This document shows positions 26,034 to 34,750 of a stretch of 52,560 bases of DNA, in pieces. The stretch spans positions 1 through 52,560 of the forward strand of contig CAZRHR010000008.1 of assembly GCA_964599915.1 (NCBI GenBank), written 5' to 3'. Made by a program: the position numbers and the translations under genes. This DNA comes from CAZRHR01 sp964599915. Its GTDB lineage: Bacteria > Bacteroidota > Bacteroidia > CAIKAF01. The notes below the pieces were generated by a model. That model did not search any database. It worked only from the letters and a program-made list of their open reading frames with translations, and was not told the DNA's origin. Numbering within the stretch: position 1 is the first letter of the stretch; every line of letters starts with the position of its first letter.

Positions 26034-26264
26034 CTATTCCCACCTTTGAAAGGTCGAAAAAACTAAACCTATCAAAGGCACCCCCGAGATTCCCAGTGTT
26101 AGACAATGTTGGACATGGCCTAAACCACCGCCTAACACCATCCGCTCAACAACATAAGAACCCTGAGCGTTCCCCGTCGCCCCCAATAAGGCAACGGAGC
26201 AGAAAAATAAGTCAATGTGTAGAACTACTTGGCTAAGGTACAATATCAAATACCCCTTTGTCAA
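26034..26264 (-). pseudogene. Possible 5' remnant of a secreted-protein gene
   Basis: Read on the minus strand from TTG 26264 (76 codons), a signal-peptide-like segment (LFFCSVALLGATGNAQ) is followed by GSYVVERMVLGGGLG, which resembles the start of Bacteroidota exported proteins that begin with a YxIxRSVIAGGGG-type strand. The remaining 35 residues do not continue that family and the frame then stops. It lies downstream of the response regulator. Either a decayed gene or chance; I rate it low. Confidence 0.2.
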
Positions 26265-26371
26265 GACCTTTACATAGATTTTTTTAAGCCTCTCAAAGAA
26301 AGGTCTAAAAAAGATGGGAAAACCTTCATAGGCTCTCTTCTTGCAATAAAAAGTCAGGCAAATGGCCGGTC

Positions 26372-26734
26372 TTAAAATAAATAGGTTGTTAACTTTTCTG
26401 CAGTTAGTGGCTTTTCCAAATACCCCGCAACCTCTGGAAAGGCCTTCGCCCTGTTTTGGTCTGCAAGGTCTATGGAAGAAGTAACTAGAACGATTTTTCC
26501 ATGAAAAGAAGAAACTTTTCTTAGCTCCATCAAAAATGTCCAACCATCACATACGGGCATGTTAATGTCTAACAATATCAAAAACGATGCATCTGGCTCA
26601 GATTGAATGTGTGCCAATGCAAGGTCTCCATCATCAAATGAAAGGACCGTGGATTCAGTGTTCATTCTTTTCAATAAGGCATGATGCAAGAACAGAACGA
26701 CCGGATCATCATCTATGAGTATTATTTGGTTCAT
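26372..26734 (-). CDS. Stand-alone response regulator (REC domain only)
   Basis: 120 residues containing only a receiver domain: acidic pocket D8-D10 in LIDDD, phospho-acceptor D56 in LLDINMP, T85-S86 and K108 in LEKPL. There is no output domain, so it acts through a partner (a CheY/Spo0F-like role). No histidine kinase is adjacent. A consensus promoter lies upstream (26783-26812), so it is expressed alone. Confidence 0.92.
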   Translation of the reverse strand: MNQIILIDDDPVVLFLHHALLKRMNTESTVLSFDDGDLALAHIQSEPDASFLILLDINMPVCDGWTFLMELRKVSSFHGKIVLVTSSIDLADQNRAKAFPEVAGYLEKPLTAEKLTTYLF

Positions 26735-26782
26735 TTTTCCCCGCGTGACCTAGAGAGGATTCCCTTGCTCCCTAGTCGCTAA

Positions 26783-26812
26783 CAAATATACACAGGGTTT
26801 ATATAAATCCAA
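26783..26812 (-). promoter_or_regulatory. Promoter of the response regulator (TTG-19-TATATTTG)
   Basis: On the minus strand TTG (26812-26810), a spacer of 19 nt, then TATATTTG (26790-26783): a full match to the Bacteroidota -33/-7 consensus. The leader to ATG 26734 is about 40 nt. Confidence 0.75.
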
Positions 26813-27007
26813 TTTTGCCAAAGGCCTACATGAAAGGGTTGAAAAAAATGGGTTTTTTTCTTCTTTTTTGATGGGGAAGCAGAAATATTGGCTTGAACGA
26901 TTCATTTCAATGGGTCAAAAATCAAATGGAAGGCAATGGCTCCTTAAAAAAGCTTGTTTACAATAAAATACATCAGTTTAGAAAACAATATCTGTTAATT
27001 TTAAAGC

Positions 27008-27361
27008 ATGGAACTTCAATTTTTTCAAATCGTAGACACGGAAGAAAAAGCCAAGGCACTTTGGCAAACCCAACAGACACGGCCTCAAATTCTTTTCAAG
27101 CATTCTTTTCGATGCGGTATTTCTTTGGGCGCATTGTATGCTTTGGAGCCTTTTTTAGAGGAGATACAAAACCATGCCGACCTATATTTAATTGATGTAG
27201 TGAACTATAAATCTATTTCCATGGGTATTGCGACGCAATTCAACGTATTGCATCAAAGCCCTCAAGTGATCATCTGGCAAAACCAAAAAGTCATTTATCA
27301 TGCCAGTCATGCCGCCATTCAGGGCCATGTTATTTTGCAAAAAATAAATGCCTGCAGATAG
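27008..27361 (+). CDS. ytxJ: YtxJ-like bacillithiol system redox protein
   Basis: 117 residues with a thioredoxin-like fold and the motif KHSFRCGISLGAL, which matches the KHSxRCxIS segment of YtxJ (putative monothiol bacilliredoxin). C36 is the predicted redox cysteine. It should remove bacillithiol from mixed disulfides in the cytoplasm; whether this organism makes bacillithiol is not shown here. No promoter of the usual kind was spotted, and the aminotransferase gene downstream has its own. Confidence 0.8.
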   Translation: MELQFFQIVDTEEKAKALWQTQQTRPQILFKHSFRCGISLGALYALEPFLEEIQNHADLYLIDVVNYKSISMGIATQFNVLHQSPQVIIWQNQKVIYHASHAAIQGHVILQKINACR

Positions 27362-27375
27362 GCCTACCAAGGACG

Positions 27376-27406
27376 TTGGTAAAAAAGCGGGTTCTTGCTA
27401 CCTTTG
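27376..27406 (+). promoter_or_regulatory. Promoter of the aminotransferase/SDR pair (TTG-20-TACCTTTG)
   Basis: TTG 27376-27378, a spacer of 20 nt, then TACCTTTG 27399-27406. It matches the Bacteroidota consensus and lies 29 nt upstream of ATG 27436. It also explains why the TTG at 27376 is not a start codon. Confidence 0.75.
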
Positions 27407-27435
27407 GCGCGTATCCATTGGAAAGAAAAAAATTT

Positions 27436-28773
27436 ATGCCAAATACAGTTCAGCTTCAGCAAGATTATCCTTTGATTGATAAGTCATTGGAAATGTATGA
27501 GCGGGCAAAAGCCATTATGCCGCCCGTAACACAAACCATGGCCAAAGGGCCCGGGCAATATAGTCTTGGTGCTTGCCCCATTTATTTGAAGCGGGGTAAA
27601 GGAAGCCGGGTTTGGGATGTAGATGGCAATGAGTATTTGGATTGGAATGCGGCCATTGGACCCTTATCTTTAGGATACGGTTATCCTGATGTAGACCAAG
27701 CCATCCGCGCACAACTTGAAGATGGCATTACCTTTTCCCTCATGCATGAGTTGGAATATGAAGTGGCGGACATGATTCACCAGATCATCCCCAATGCGGA
27801 GGCCGTAAGAATTTCAAAAAGTGGTGCAGACGTCTGTTCTGCCGCCATCAGAATTGCCAGAGCACATACCAAAAGGAATAAAATCCTCTGTTGTGGCTAC
27901 CACGGTTGGCACGATTGGTATATTGCTGTTACCTCAAGGGCCGCGGGTATTCCGGACGAAGTTAAAGCACTTACCTATACCTTTGATTACAATAATTTAG
28001 ATTCCTTGAAAGCGGCATTGGATGCAGACGTAGCGGCCGTTATTTTGGAACCTTTTGTATTTGACGTTCCTGCTGAAGGCTATCTGAAAGAAGTCGCTCG
28101 GCTTTGTAAGGAAAATGGCACCCTACTTATTTTCGATGAAATGTGGAGTGGGTTTCGTCTTGCATTAGGCGGTGCACAAGAATATTTTGGGGTAACCCCG
28201 GATTTGGCGGTGTATTCTAAAGCCGTGGCCAACGGAATGCCAATTGCCTTTTTAACCGGAAAAAAAGCCATCATGGATCATTTTCTCCAAGATGTGTTCT
28301 TTTTTACCACATTTGGCGGTGAAGCCTTGAGTTTAGCCGCAACCAAGGCCACACTTACCGTACTTAAAGAAAAAAATGTACCTGCCGATTTAGCGGCCAA
28401 AGGCCAAAAGTTAATGGACGGGTATAACGCCTTGGTTAAATCCTTGGGCATGGAAGCGTACACCAAGTGTAAAGGTTTCCCTTGCAGAACCACGGTTACC
28501 CTTGAAGCAGCCGTAACCAATCCACTCGAAATAAAAGCGTATTTCCAACAGGAAATGATAAAGCGAGGCGTTCTATGGCAAGGCAACCACAACATGATGT
28601 ATATGCATTCTGAAGAAGACATTGCGTATACTTTGTCTGCCTATGCAGAAGTGTTGCCTTTGGTTAAAGCGGCCATTGAAAATGGAAATGTAGCCGCTTT
28701 GCTTAGAGGAAAACCATTGGAAGCTGTTTTCCGGAAAGTGGATGGATTTAACATCAAACCCAAACAAGCCTAA
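27436..28773 (+). CDS. Class III PLP aminotransferase, glutamate-1-semialdehyde-mutase-like
   Basis: 445 residues from ATG 27436. Typical fold type I landmarks: GSRVWDVDGNEYLDWNAAIGP, SKSGADVCSAAIRIARAHT, FDEMWSGFR (PLP Asp in FDE) and AVYSKAVANGMP with Schiff-base Lys at K262. It resembles HemL, but the next gene is an SDR epimerase, not a heme gene, and HemL-like enzymes of this kind occur in bacterial surface-sugar pathways. I therefore infer an aminotransferase on a sugar or keto substrate. It is 1 bp from the SDR gene and shares its promoter. HemL function cannot be excluded. Confidence 0.75.
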   Translation: MPNTVQLQQDYPLIDKSLEMYERAKAIMPPVTQTMAKGPGQYSLGACPIYLKRGKGSRVWDVDGNEYLDWNAAIGPLSLGYGYPDVDQAIRAQLEDGITFSLMHELEYEVADMIHQIIPNAEAVRISKSGADVCSAAIRIARAHTKRNKILCCGYHGWHDWYIAVTSRAAGIPDEVKALTYTFDYNNLDSLKAALDADVAAVILEPFVFDVPAEGYLKEVARLCKENGTLLIFDEMWSGFRLALGGAQEYFGVTPDLAVYSKAVANGMPIAFLTGKKAIMDHFLQDVFFFTTFGGEALSLAATKATLTVLKEKNVPADLAAKGQKLMDGYNALVKSLGMEAYTKCKGFPCRTTVTLEAAVTNPLEIKAYFQQEMIKRGVLWQGNHNMMYMHSEEDIAYTLSAYAEVLPLVKAAIENGNVAALLRGKPLEAVFRKVDGFNIKPKQA

Positions 28774-28774
28774 C

Positions 28775-29785
28775 ATGGGGGAAAAAGAAACGTCGCGTGT
28801 TCTTCTCATTGGAGGAGCAGGCTATGTAGGTGCTGTAGCCAGCAGGCAATTTTTGGCGGCTGGATATAAGGTTCGGGTGTTGGACCCACTGTTATACCAA
28901 ACCGGACCTGCCATTAGTGACCTCATGGAAAATCCTGACTTTGATTTTGTCAAAGGAAGTTTTGGTGAGGACGCCACACTTAGGTTGGCCTTGCGAGACG
29001 TAGATCACGTAGTGCTTTTAGCGGCCATGGTTGGTGATCCCATTTGCAAAAAATATCCCGAACTGGCCATGAATGTAAACCTTCATTATCCCAAAGCTTT
29101 ATGGGAAGTGATGAAGGATTTTCCCATCAAAAAATTCATTTTTACCTCTACCTGTTCCAATTATGGGCTTAGGGATACTGATGAGCCGGCCAAAGAGACC
29201 GATGCGCTCAATCCCCAATCCCTTTACGCAGAAACCAAGATTGCATTTGAACAGCATATCCTTGGCCATCTGAATGATGTGACCTTTTCGCCCACCATTC
29301 TGCGGATTTCAACGGCATTTGGTATTTCGGCCCGCATGCGTTTCGACCTTACCATTTCGGAGTTTAGTCGGGAATTGGCCCTTGGAAAATCCTTATTGGT
29401 CTATGATGAACACACCTGGAGGCCTTATTGCCATGTGTCTGACATTTCCACGGTGATTCAAAAAGTGATGGAGGCGCCTGAAGAGCTGGTACGAGGAGAA
29501 GTATTCAACACAGGAGGAGACCAAAACAACTATACCAAGAAGATGATTGCAGATTTGGTGCTCAAGCATCTTCCACAGGGCGAAGTGGCTTACAAGGCCG
29601 GTGGTGTGGATCCAAGAAATTACAGGGTTTCATTTGAAAAAGTAAAAAGAGTACTCGGTTTCGAGCCGGCATTCACGGCGGAGGATAGCATTGTCCGCGT
29701 TATTCAAGCCGTTAAGCTCGGATTGTTCGACGATTATGACGCCAGGAGAGGTTACTATGGAAATTACGAGGTGACCGAATCGTAA
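28775..29785 (+). CDS. NAD(P)-dependent SDR epimerase/dehydratase
   Basis: 336 residues from ATG 28775, 1 bp after the aminotransferase stop. The Rossmann motif is GGAGYVG (near residue 13), followed by AAMVGDP, the catalytic serine/threonine strand TSTCSNYG and Tyr151-x-x-x-Lys155 (YAETK). RPYCHVSDI and VFNTGGDQNNY are typical of extended-SDR nucleotide-sugar epimerases. The partner gene suggests a sugar-modifying two-step unit. Terminated by the hairpin at 29811. Confidence 0.88.
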   Translation: MGEKETSRVLLIGGAGYVGAVASRQFLAAGYKVRVLDPLLYQTGPAISDLMENPDFDFVKGSFGEDATLRLALRDVDHVVLLAAMVGDPICKKYPELAMNVNLHYPKALWEVMKDFPIKKFIFTSTCSNYGLRDTDEPAKETDALNPQSLYAETKIAFEQHILGHLNDVTFSPTILRISTAFGISARMRFDLTISEFSRELALGKSLLVYDEHTWRPYCHVSDISTVIQKVMEAPEELVRGEVFNTGGDQNNYTKKMIADLVLKHLPQGEVAYKAGGVDPRNYRVSFEKVKRVLGFEPAFTAEDSIVRVIQAVKLGLFDDYDARRGYYGNYEVTES

Positions 29786-29810
29786 ACTCATTTTTGAGGC
29801 AACGTTTTCA

Positions 29811-29849
29811 ACCGGGATACCACTGAATGAGGTGTATCCCGGTTTTTTT
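29811..29849 (+). terminator. Strong terminator after the SDR gene
   Basis: ACCGGGATAC / GTATCCCGGT, a 10-bp perfect stem with a 13-nt loop, followed by a run of seven T. Confidence 0.92.
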
Positions 29850-30163
29850 GTTGCGCCGAAGCCATGAGTGTTAATGCTTGGGATAATTCGCGTCGGGAAA
29901 ATGGAGCGTCAAATCACCCCATAATGTAACTTCAAACGAAGTCAGGGACGGCCAATCCTATATTTTTCTTATTTCGGCAGGAATGGATGCGGGGTAAAGG
30001 TGAATGGGGGCCGGGGGATGCCCTTGAAGAGAAGGCAAAATTCGTCCAATTAAATTCCTAATATCCTCTGGTTGTTGTAAATGGACGTGAAAGGGCCCTT
30101 GATTTACAGCCTAGGGAAAATGGCTGCCTCATACTGCGAGAGTCTATTTACTCCGAATTTGAA
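29850..30163. other. Gene-free stretch between convergent units
   Basis: About 310 bp bounded by the two terminators. It has a G-rich patch (about 29990-30020). I see no ORF, RNA gene or repeat. Confidence 0.5.
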
Positions 30164-30196
30164 ATAAAAAAAGCCGATGAAAAATCACCGGCTTTA
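30164..30196 (-). terminator. Terminator of the 1449-residue gene
   Basis: On the minus strand AGCCGGTGA pairs with TCATCGGCT (one G-T pair) around a TTTT-type loop, followed by a T-run (the A-run 30166-30172 on +). It lies 20 bp beyond the stop codon. Confidence 0.85.
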
Positions 30197-30213
30197 AAAT
30201 CATTAAATGAGGA

Positions 30214-33200
30214 TTAACGCGTGATCAAAATCCGCACGGCTTGTCCACTTTCTGTGCGCAAGATATACACACCTGCAGGCAAACCTTCAGTTGAAATTTG
30301 TCCCTTCTGCGAAGACGTTTTCATTTGACGTCCAGACAAATCAAAAAGCGCAGCATGTACGGTTTGATTAAAGAACACAGGATTTCCTGCTTCTGCTGGG
30401 TTTGGATACGCATGGAAAAGTTGCGCATCAGGTTCTGCGATGCTTGATACGGTAGCCGTGGTTTGATTTCCTGTAGTGCCGGAAGCATATTTTACAGGGG
30501 TGCAATCGAATTCATACAGGGCAAAATGGTACACTGTGTTGGCCACAAGACCATTGATGTTGGTGGTGGTTCCATTGCCACTGTACACTACAAATCCATC
30601 ACCTAAAGCAGCGGCAGGCGTGCCAAAGGTTCCGTTGGCGGTGTACGTTTGTCCGTCAGTGGGTCCGGTGGCTACGGGTGCGCCTTGGCGTGCTACCAAG
30701 ATACGGCCTGTTCCTGAGCCATTTTGCCATTGAATGGTCAAATCGGTAGTGTTGATATTGGAAAAAGCCAAGTTGGATGCATTGGAGGGTGTAACACATA
30801 AAGGAACCGCATTCAAAGTGGTGTCTCCATCAATGAAGGACATAGGGTCATTGGCTTGAATGGTAAAGGCTTCCACTACGTCATACACCAAATCCGTCCA
30901 AGTAAACGAGCCGCTAGTCATGTTCACAGGACCCAGACCGGTCGCAGCGCTAAGGTTTCCGGAGCCATTGGCCAAGGTAAGTACCACTGCACGTGGATCG
31001 ACATCTCTATTTAGCCATTGGTCTACCGCTTCTACGGTGAGGCTAAAAGTTTGATTGACCGTGATGGGCTGAGAAATGTTTGAAAATACAAAGTCAATGG
31101 CCGTCACTTCTACCACGTTTTTGGTACCATCAGAAGTAACCTGGCTTGTCGCTAAAGGAGAAGAATTACATGGGTTAGAAAGTCCGATAGTAGAATCTGA
31201 CAACAACAATTGAATGGTAGATTTATCGATAAGCTGTCCTGTAGAGGCCAAGGTTGCTCTAAGTTGCAAGGTTCTGGTGGTTCCATCGGGTACTTGTAAA
31301 GTTAATCCAGAGAAATCAACTGCACTTGCAGAAAGTACGGCATCTGCCAGTTTAGTGGCGCCATCGAAAAGTGCTACGGCCTGGAACACTTGGTTAAAGT
31401 TTCCTGCGGTATGTAGTGGGCCTGCGGTAAATTGAAGTCCCGCCACATCCGTAGGCAAATTGTCGGTTACTCCATTTACACCACCATCTCTAAGGGTAAA
31501 AGCAAAAATCTGCGCCCCGTCGGTGATGGTATTGACCGGACCCGTCATGGTGCTATACAAAGTATCTGTTTCGGATGAAGGTACGGCCACTAGGTCAGTT
31601 GCTCCTGTTGAAATGCCGGTAGAAGTAACGGAAATCTCATCTAAACGGATGGCAGGTCTTGAGCCTCCGTTGTTTGAAGCTTGCTGAAAATACCGCCATT
31701 GAAGGTAAACCACAGGTTGGTTTTCTGCGTCTTGTGGCAATACTACGGGCCCAAAATTCTGGGTGTTTCCTTGTGCTGTTCCTAAGGTTTGGTATTCAGT
31801 ACCGGGAACCACTTGCCAGGCATTTCCACCTACGCGATATNNNNNNNNNNGGTAATCTCTTGGGGTTGGCGTTCCAGATCCAACGGACTGGGTGCCGTTT
31901 AACCAGCTTACGGTTACGTTGGTTCTTCCCAGGGTATTTAAACCAAGTACAGCCGTTCCTAAATGTCCTCCGTTAGATGCAGTGCCGGTATTTGCAAATG
32001 CAATTCCGTCCGTGCCAATTCCATTGATGCGGCTGCCTCCTGTGAGGTTGTAGGCCGCAGCGTATGTACCGGTCATGCTTACAGAAGCATTGGGGTCACT
32101 GGTGCTGGTGGAATGGAAAGACATGGACGCTGGATAGGTGCCTGCGGCATTGCTGGCGTCCCATTGGGTGAAGGTATAATTTCCACTACACAAAGGATGA
32201 ACGGTCGGGAAGTTTCCGGAAGCCGTGGCTGTTCCGTTGAGTACAATTTTTACCGTGGTTACGCCTTGGGTAGAAATAAACAAGGTGTCCTGAAAGGTGT
32301 TGGCAGCACTCGCCAACATTCTCACATAAATGCGGGTATTCGGAACGGCTCCAGCGACAAGCGGCAGGTTGAGGGATGTTCCGTAAGGTCCGGCAAAAGC
32401 GGTAGAAATTTGGAAAGGCGCATTGGTTGTCAAAGAAATGGGCGTACTTAGGTTGGCGCCATCCACGGTGATGGAGTCTGTGTTACTATTGGTATTTGCC
32501 TGTGCGGTAAATGCGCCTAAGATAGTGGGCGTAACGCTCATGGCAGGAATCACAGGAATCAGGGCCTGTGTAACGGCTGGGTTGGTGGTGTTGTATTCAC
32601 CAGGGTTACAGTCGTAGCTGTAGGCCGCAAAATGATAGGTGTTTCCAGCCACAAGGTTGGTCACATTTACGGTTCCTGTTGCTGCAGCTCCTGCATAAAC
32701 AATAAATCCGGAACCTAGCGCAGATGTTGGAGCGCCGAATGCTGCGGAAGCGGTATAGTTCTGTCCATCTACAGGGGCATCTGCGACGGCACTACCTTGC
32801 CTTGCAACAACAATAACGTTGGGCCCATTTCCTCCGGTCCAGTTCAAGGTAACGCTACTACCCGCTAAGTTAGCAGTGGTTAGTGTGGCTACTTGTTGTG
32901 TAGGCTCAGGACAAGCAATTTGTCTTGGAATTGCTACGAATGAATCGACGGCCATGCCGTGGTCGTTGCCGGTAACATCAAAATCCACCCAACGTACCCA
33001 TACGGTGGAGCCAGGGGTGATGTTTCCAAGGTTATTTAAAGTGGTGGCAAGGGCGGCCCGATTGGCAGGAAGATTTCCATTCAGTGCTCCGGCTACACCG
33101 GATTGAACGGGTGAATTGAATTTTAGGGCATTGACCCGCTGCCAGTTTCCTGTATTCAAACTGGTGGCATTGGTAGAATATTCAAAAACCAAAGAATCAC

Positions 33201-34563
33201 CACCGGTATTTCCACCATCTCTCCATTGTTCGCCCACATAAGCAATATCCAATCCATTGAATGTTTGACCTGTTGCGTTGAACAATTGAATGCCGAAAAA
33301 GGTAGGAGAAAAGGAGCCGGATGAAATGGCGCCAAGGGCCCGATCGGTATTCGTGGAGGTTCCAAAGCTGTAAGCATCGCCTGTAGAAGCGCTTCCGTCG
33401 CCTGCACGGTATAAACCATCTACATTGGCGTTGGTAGAGCTGGTTTGCTCTAAAATAAATACACCAAAGGGATAGTCGCTAAGCCCTGTTCCGGACGTAG
33501 CCAACAAATCGAATGTTTGGGTAGTGGATGGCACATTCACCGCAGAAAGTACAATGGTACTATCGTTGTCTAAGATGCTAACGGGTAAACTGGTTGTGGT
33601 GCCTGATGCCAAACCGGCAGAAAGGTTTGCAATGTTGATGTTGGCTACTTCTGGTCCTTCGTTAAAAAGGTCATTTTGTATGGTGAAAGTAACCGACCCG
33701 GTATTTGAACCATTTGGAATGGTTAACGTGTTGCTAGAAAAAAGATAGTCAGATGCCGTAATTCCCACCCCTGAGGCAGAAAGCGTGACGGTTTCATTGG
33801 TGGAAACGTTGTTGTTCGCCGTGGCAGTTACAGTAATCACGGTTTGGGCCGCCTCTGAACCTGATGAAGCAGAAAGAGAAAGGTTCACGAGGTTGGTAGA
33901 AGCAGGCTGCCCGGAAATGTTGATGTTATCAATGGCAAAAGAAGGACGCGACCCACCACCAATAGAGTCTTTATATACCCAGCGCAGCTGAACTTCCGCT
34001 TGGTTATTACAGTTGGCTGGAAGAAGCACCGTTCTAGGTTGAACGTTTACGGGTGCTGTTCCTGTTGTATTGGCCTGTCCGATGCTATGGTAGCCGGTTC
34101 CCAAAAGGGTGGTCCAGTTTCCGCTGGTTCCCACACGGTATTGTAATGCCATTACATTGATTCGGGTGTTGCTGGAACCATTGAATGGATCCCGAATGGT
34201 CATGGCATCGTAGGCAACATTTATTTGTCCCAATCCTGTAGTATTGATGGCCAATGCCAAGGCGTGGCTGGTAGAACTGGAATTGAGCATTCCTGCTTTT
34301 CCATTAAAATCATAGGTGCCACCTGAGGTGGTCGCCGCGGTCCCTCCCGTGAAATTCGCATTTCCTGTGGGGCCCGTTACCGGAAATGTGGTGGGTGAAC
34401 TTGAAGCAAGCCATGTGGCCCATCCTGTAGGCGGCGTGGTGCTACTACCCGTTAGCCCATTAAAATTTTCCGTGTAAGGCAAGGTTTGAGCCGGCGGATT
34501 GGTTTGACCCATCACCTGACCTGCAAAACAAACCGCCATCCAAGCGTACAATGTAATCCTCAT
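30214..34563 (-). CDS. Large mosaic T9SS-secreted protein (1449 aa)
   Basis: Signal peptide 1-19. Module 1 (about 28-222): NFNGLTGSSTTPPTGW and QYRVGTSGNW, a carbohydrate-binding-like jelly roll. Calx-beta-like segment about 225-335 (TVITVTATANNN ... LPVSILDNDS). A second jelly-roll-like module (about 340-550). An FN3-like module near 560-670 (VVARQGSAVADAPVDGQ) is duplicated near 1265-1370 (LVARQGAPVATGPTDGQ). A third jelly-roll module (about 795-985) repeats module 1 and contains the N run. The end (HAYPNPAEAGNPVF, ALFDLSGRQM, GVYILRTES) is a type A T9SS sorting domain. No catalytic residues are recognised; adhesion or glycan binding is likely. Promoter TACCTTTG at 34583-34590. Confidence 0.83.
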   Translation of the reverse strand: MRITLYAWMAVCFAGQVMGQTNPPAQTLPYTENFNGLTGSSTTPPTGWATWLASSSPTTFPVTGPTGNANFTGGTAATTSGGTYDFNGKAGMLNSSSTSHALALAINTTGLGQINVAYDAMTIRDPFNGSSNTRINVMALQYRVGTSGNWTTLLGTGYHSIGQANTTGTAPVNVQPRTVLLPANCNNQAEVQLRWVYKDSIGGGSRPSFAIDNINISGQPASTNLVNLSLSASSGSEAAQTVITVTATANNNVSTNETVTLSASGVGITASDYLFSSNTLTIPNGSNTGSVTFTIQNDLFNEGPEVANINIANLSAGLASGTTTSLPVSILDNDSTIVLSAVNVPSTTQTFDLLATSGTGLSDYPFGVFILEQTSSTNANVDGLYRAGDGSASTGDAYSFGTSTNTDRALGAISSGSFSPTFFGIQLFNATGQTFNGLDIAYVGEQWRDGGNTGGDSLVFEYSTNATSLNTGNWQRVNALKFNSPVQSGVAGALNGNLPANRAALATTLNNLGNITPGSTVWVRWVDFDVTGNDHGMAVDSFVAIPRQIACPEPTQQVATLTTANLAGSSVTLNWTGGNGPNVIVVARQGSAVADAPVDGQNYTASAAFGAPTSALGSGFIVYAGAAATGTVNVTNLVAGNTYHFAAYSYDCNPGEYNTTNPAVTQALIPVIPAMSVTPTILGAFTAQANTNSNTDSITVDGANLSTPISLTTNAPFQISTAFAGPYGTSLNLPLVAGAVPNTRIYVRMLASAANTFQDTLFISTQGVTTVKIVLNGTATASGNFPTVHPLCSGNYTFTQWDASNAAGTYPASMSFHSTSTSDPNASVSMTGTYAAAYNLTGGSRINGIGTDGIAFANTGTASNGGHLGTAVLGLNTLGRTNVTVSWLNGTQSVGSGTPTPRDYXXXXYRVGGNAWQVVPGTEYQTLGTAQGNTQNFGPVVLPQDAENQPVVYLQWRYFQQASNNGGSRPAIRLDEISVTSTGISTGATDLVAVPSSETDTLYSTMTGPVNTITDGAQIFAFTLRDGGVNGVTDNLPTDVAGLQFTAGPLHTAGNFNQVFQAVALFDGATKLADAVLSASAVDFSGLTLQVPDGTTRTLQLRATLASTGQLIDKSTIQLLLSDSTIGLSNPCNSSPLATSQVTSDGTKNVVEVTAIDFVFSNISQPITVNQTFSLTVEAVDQWLNRDVDPRAVVLTLANGSGNLSAATGLGPVNMTSGSFTWTDLVYDVVEAFTIQANDPMSFIDGDTTLNAVPLCVTPSNASNLAFSNINTTDLTIQWQNGSGTGRILVARQGAPVATGPTDGQTYTANGTFGTPAAALGDGFVVYSGNGTTTNINGLVANTVYHFALYEFDCTPVKYASGTTGNQTTATVSSIAEPDAQLFHAYPNPAEAGNPVFFNQTVHAALFDLSGRQMKTSSQKGQISTEGLPAGVYILRTESGQAVRILITR
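31841..31850. other. Assembly gap (10 N)
   Basis: Ten Ns inside the large gene. The frame continues across it, leaving four undefined residues between PRDY and YRVGG. The third jelly-roll module resembles module 1, where the corresponding place reads ALQYRVG, so a gap of about this size is consistent. Confidence 0.95.
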
Positions 34564-34582
34564 GGTAAAAAATTTGACGACG

Positions 34583-34590
34583 CAAAGGTA
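34583..34590 (-). promoter_or_regulatory. -7 promoter element (TACCTTTG) of the 1449-aa gene
   Basis: CAAAGGTA on the + strand, that is TACCTTTG on the minus, 19 nt before ATG 34563. The -33 box is not clear. Confidence 0.5.
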
Positions 34591-34750
34591 ATTCTTACGG
34601 CAGGTATTTAAAGTTAACTAAACATTAATTACCTGATTTAACCCCTCACAATCTGTTTAATTTTACAAATGTACAATCTTTTACCCCTTTTTTTGACATA
34701 GCTTTAGGGTATATTTCGTAACTTTTTCCTCCTATCCTTACAAGCATGGC

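Larger units (their letters stand above)
25692..26371. other. Long intergenic stretch
   Basis: About 680 bp between the terminator and the response regulator. The left part is G-rich on the + strand. It holds a 9-bp inverted repeat (25910-25976) and, on the minus strand, a possible remnant of a secreted protein gene (26034-26264). No tRNA or IS element is seen. Confidence 0.4.

Noticed and set aside
27376..27435. TTG start for the aminotransferase
   Set aside because: The segment contains the promoter (TTG at 27376 and TACCTTTG at 27399); ATG 27436 fits the family N-terminus.
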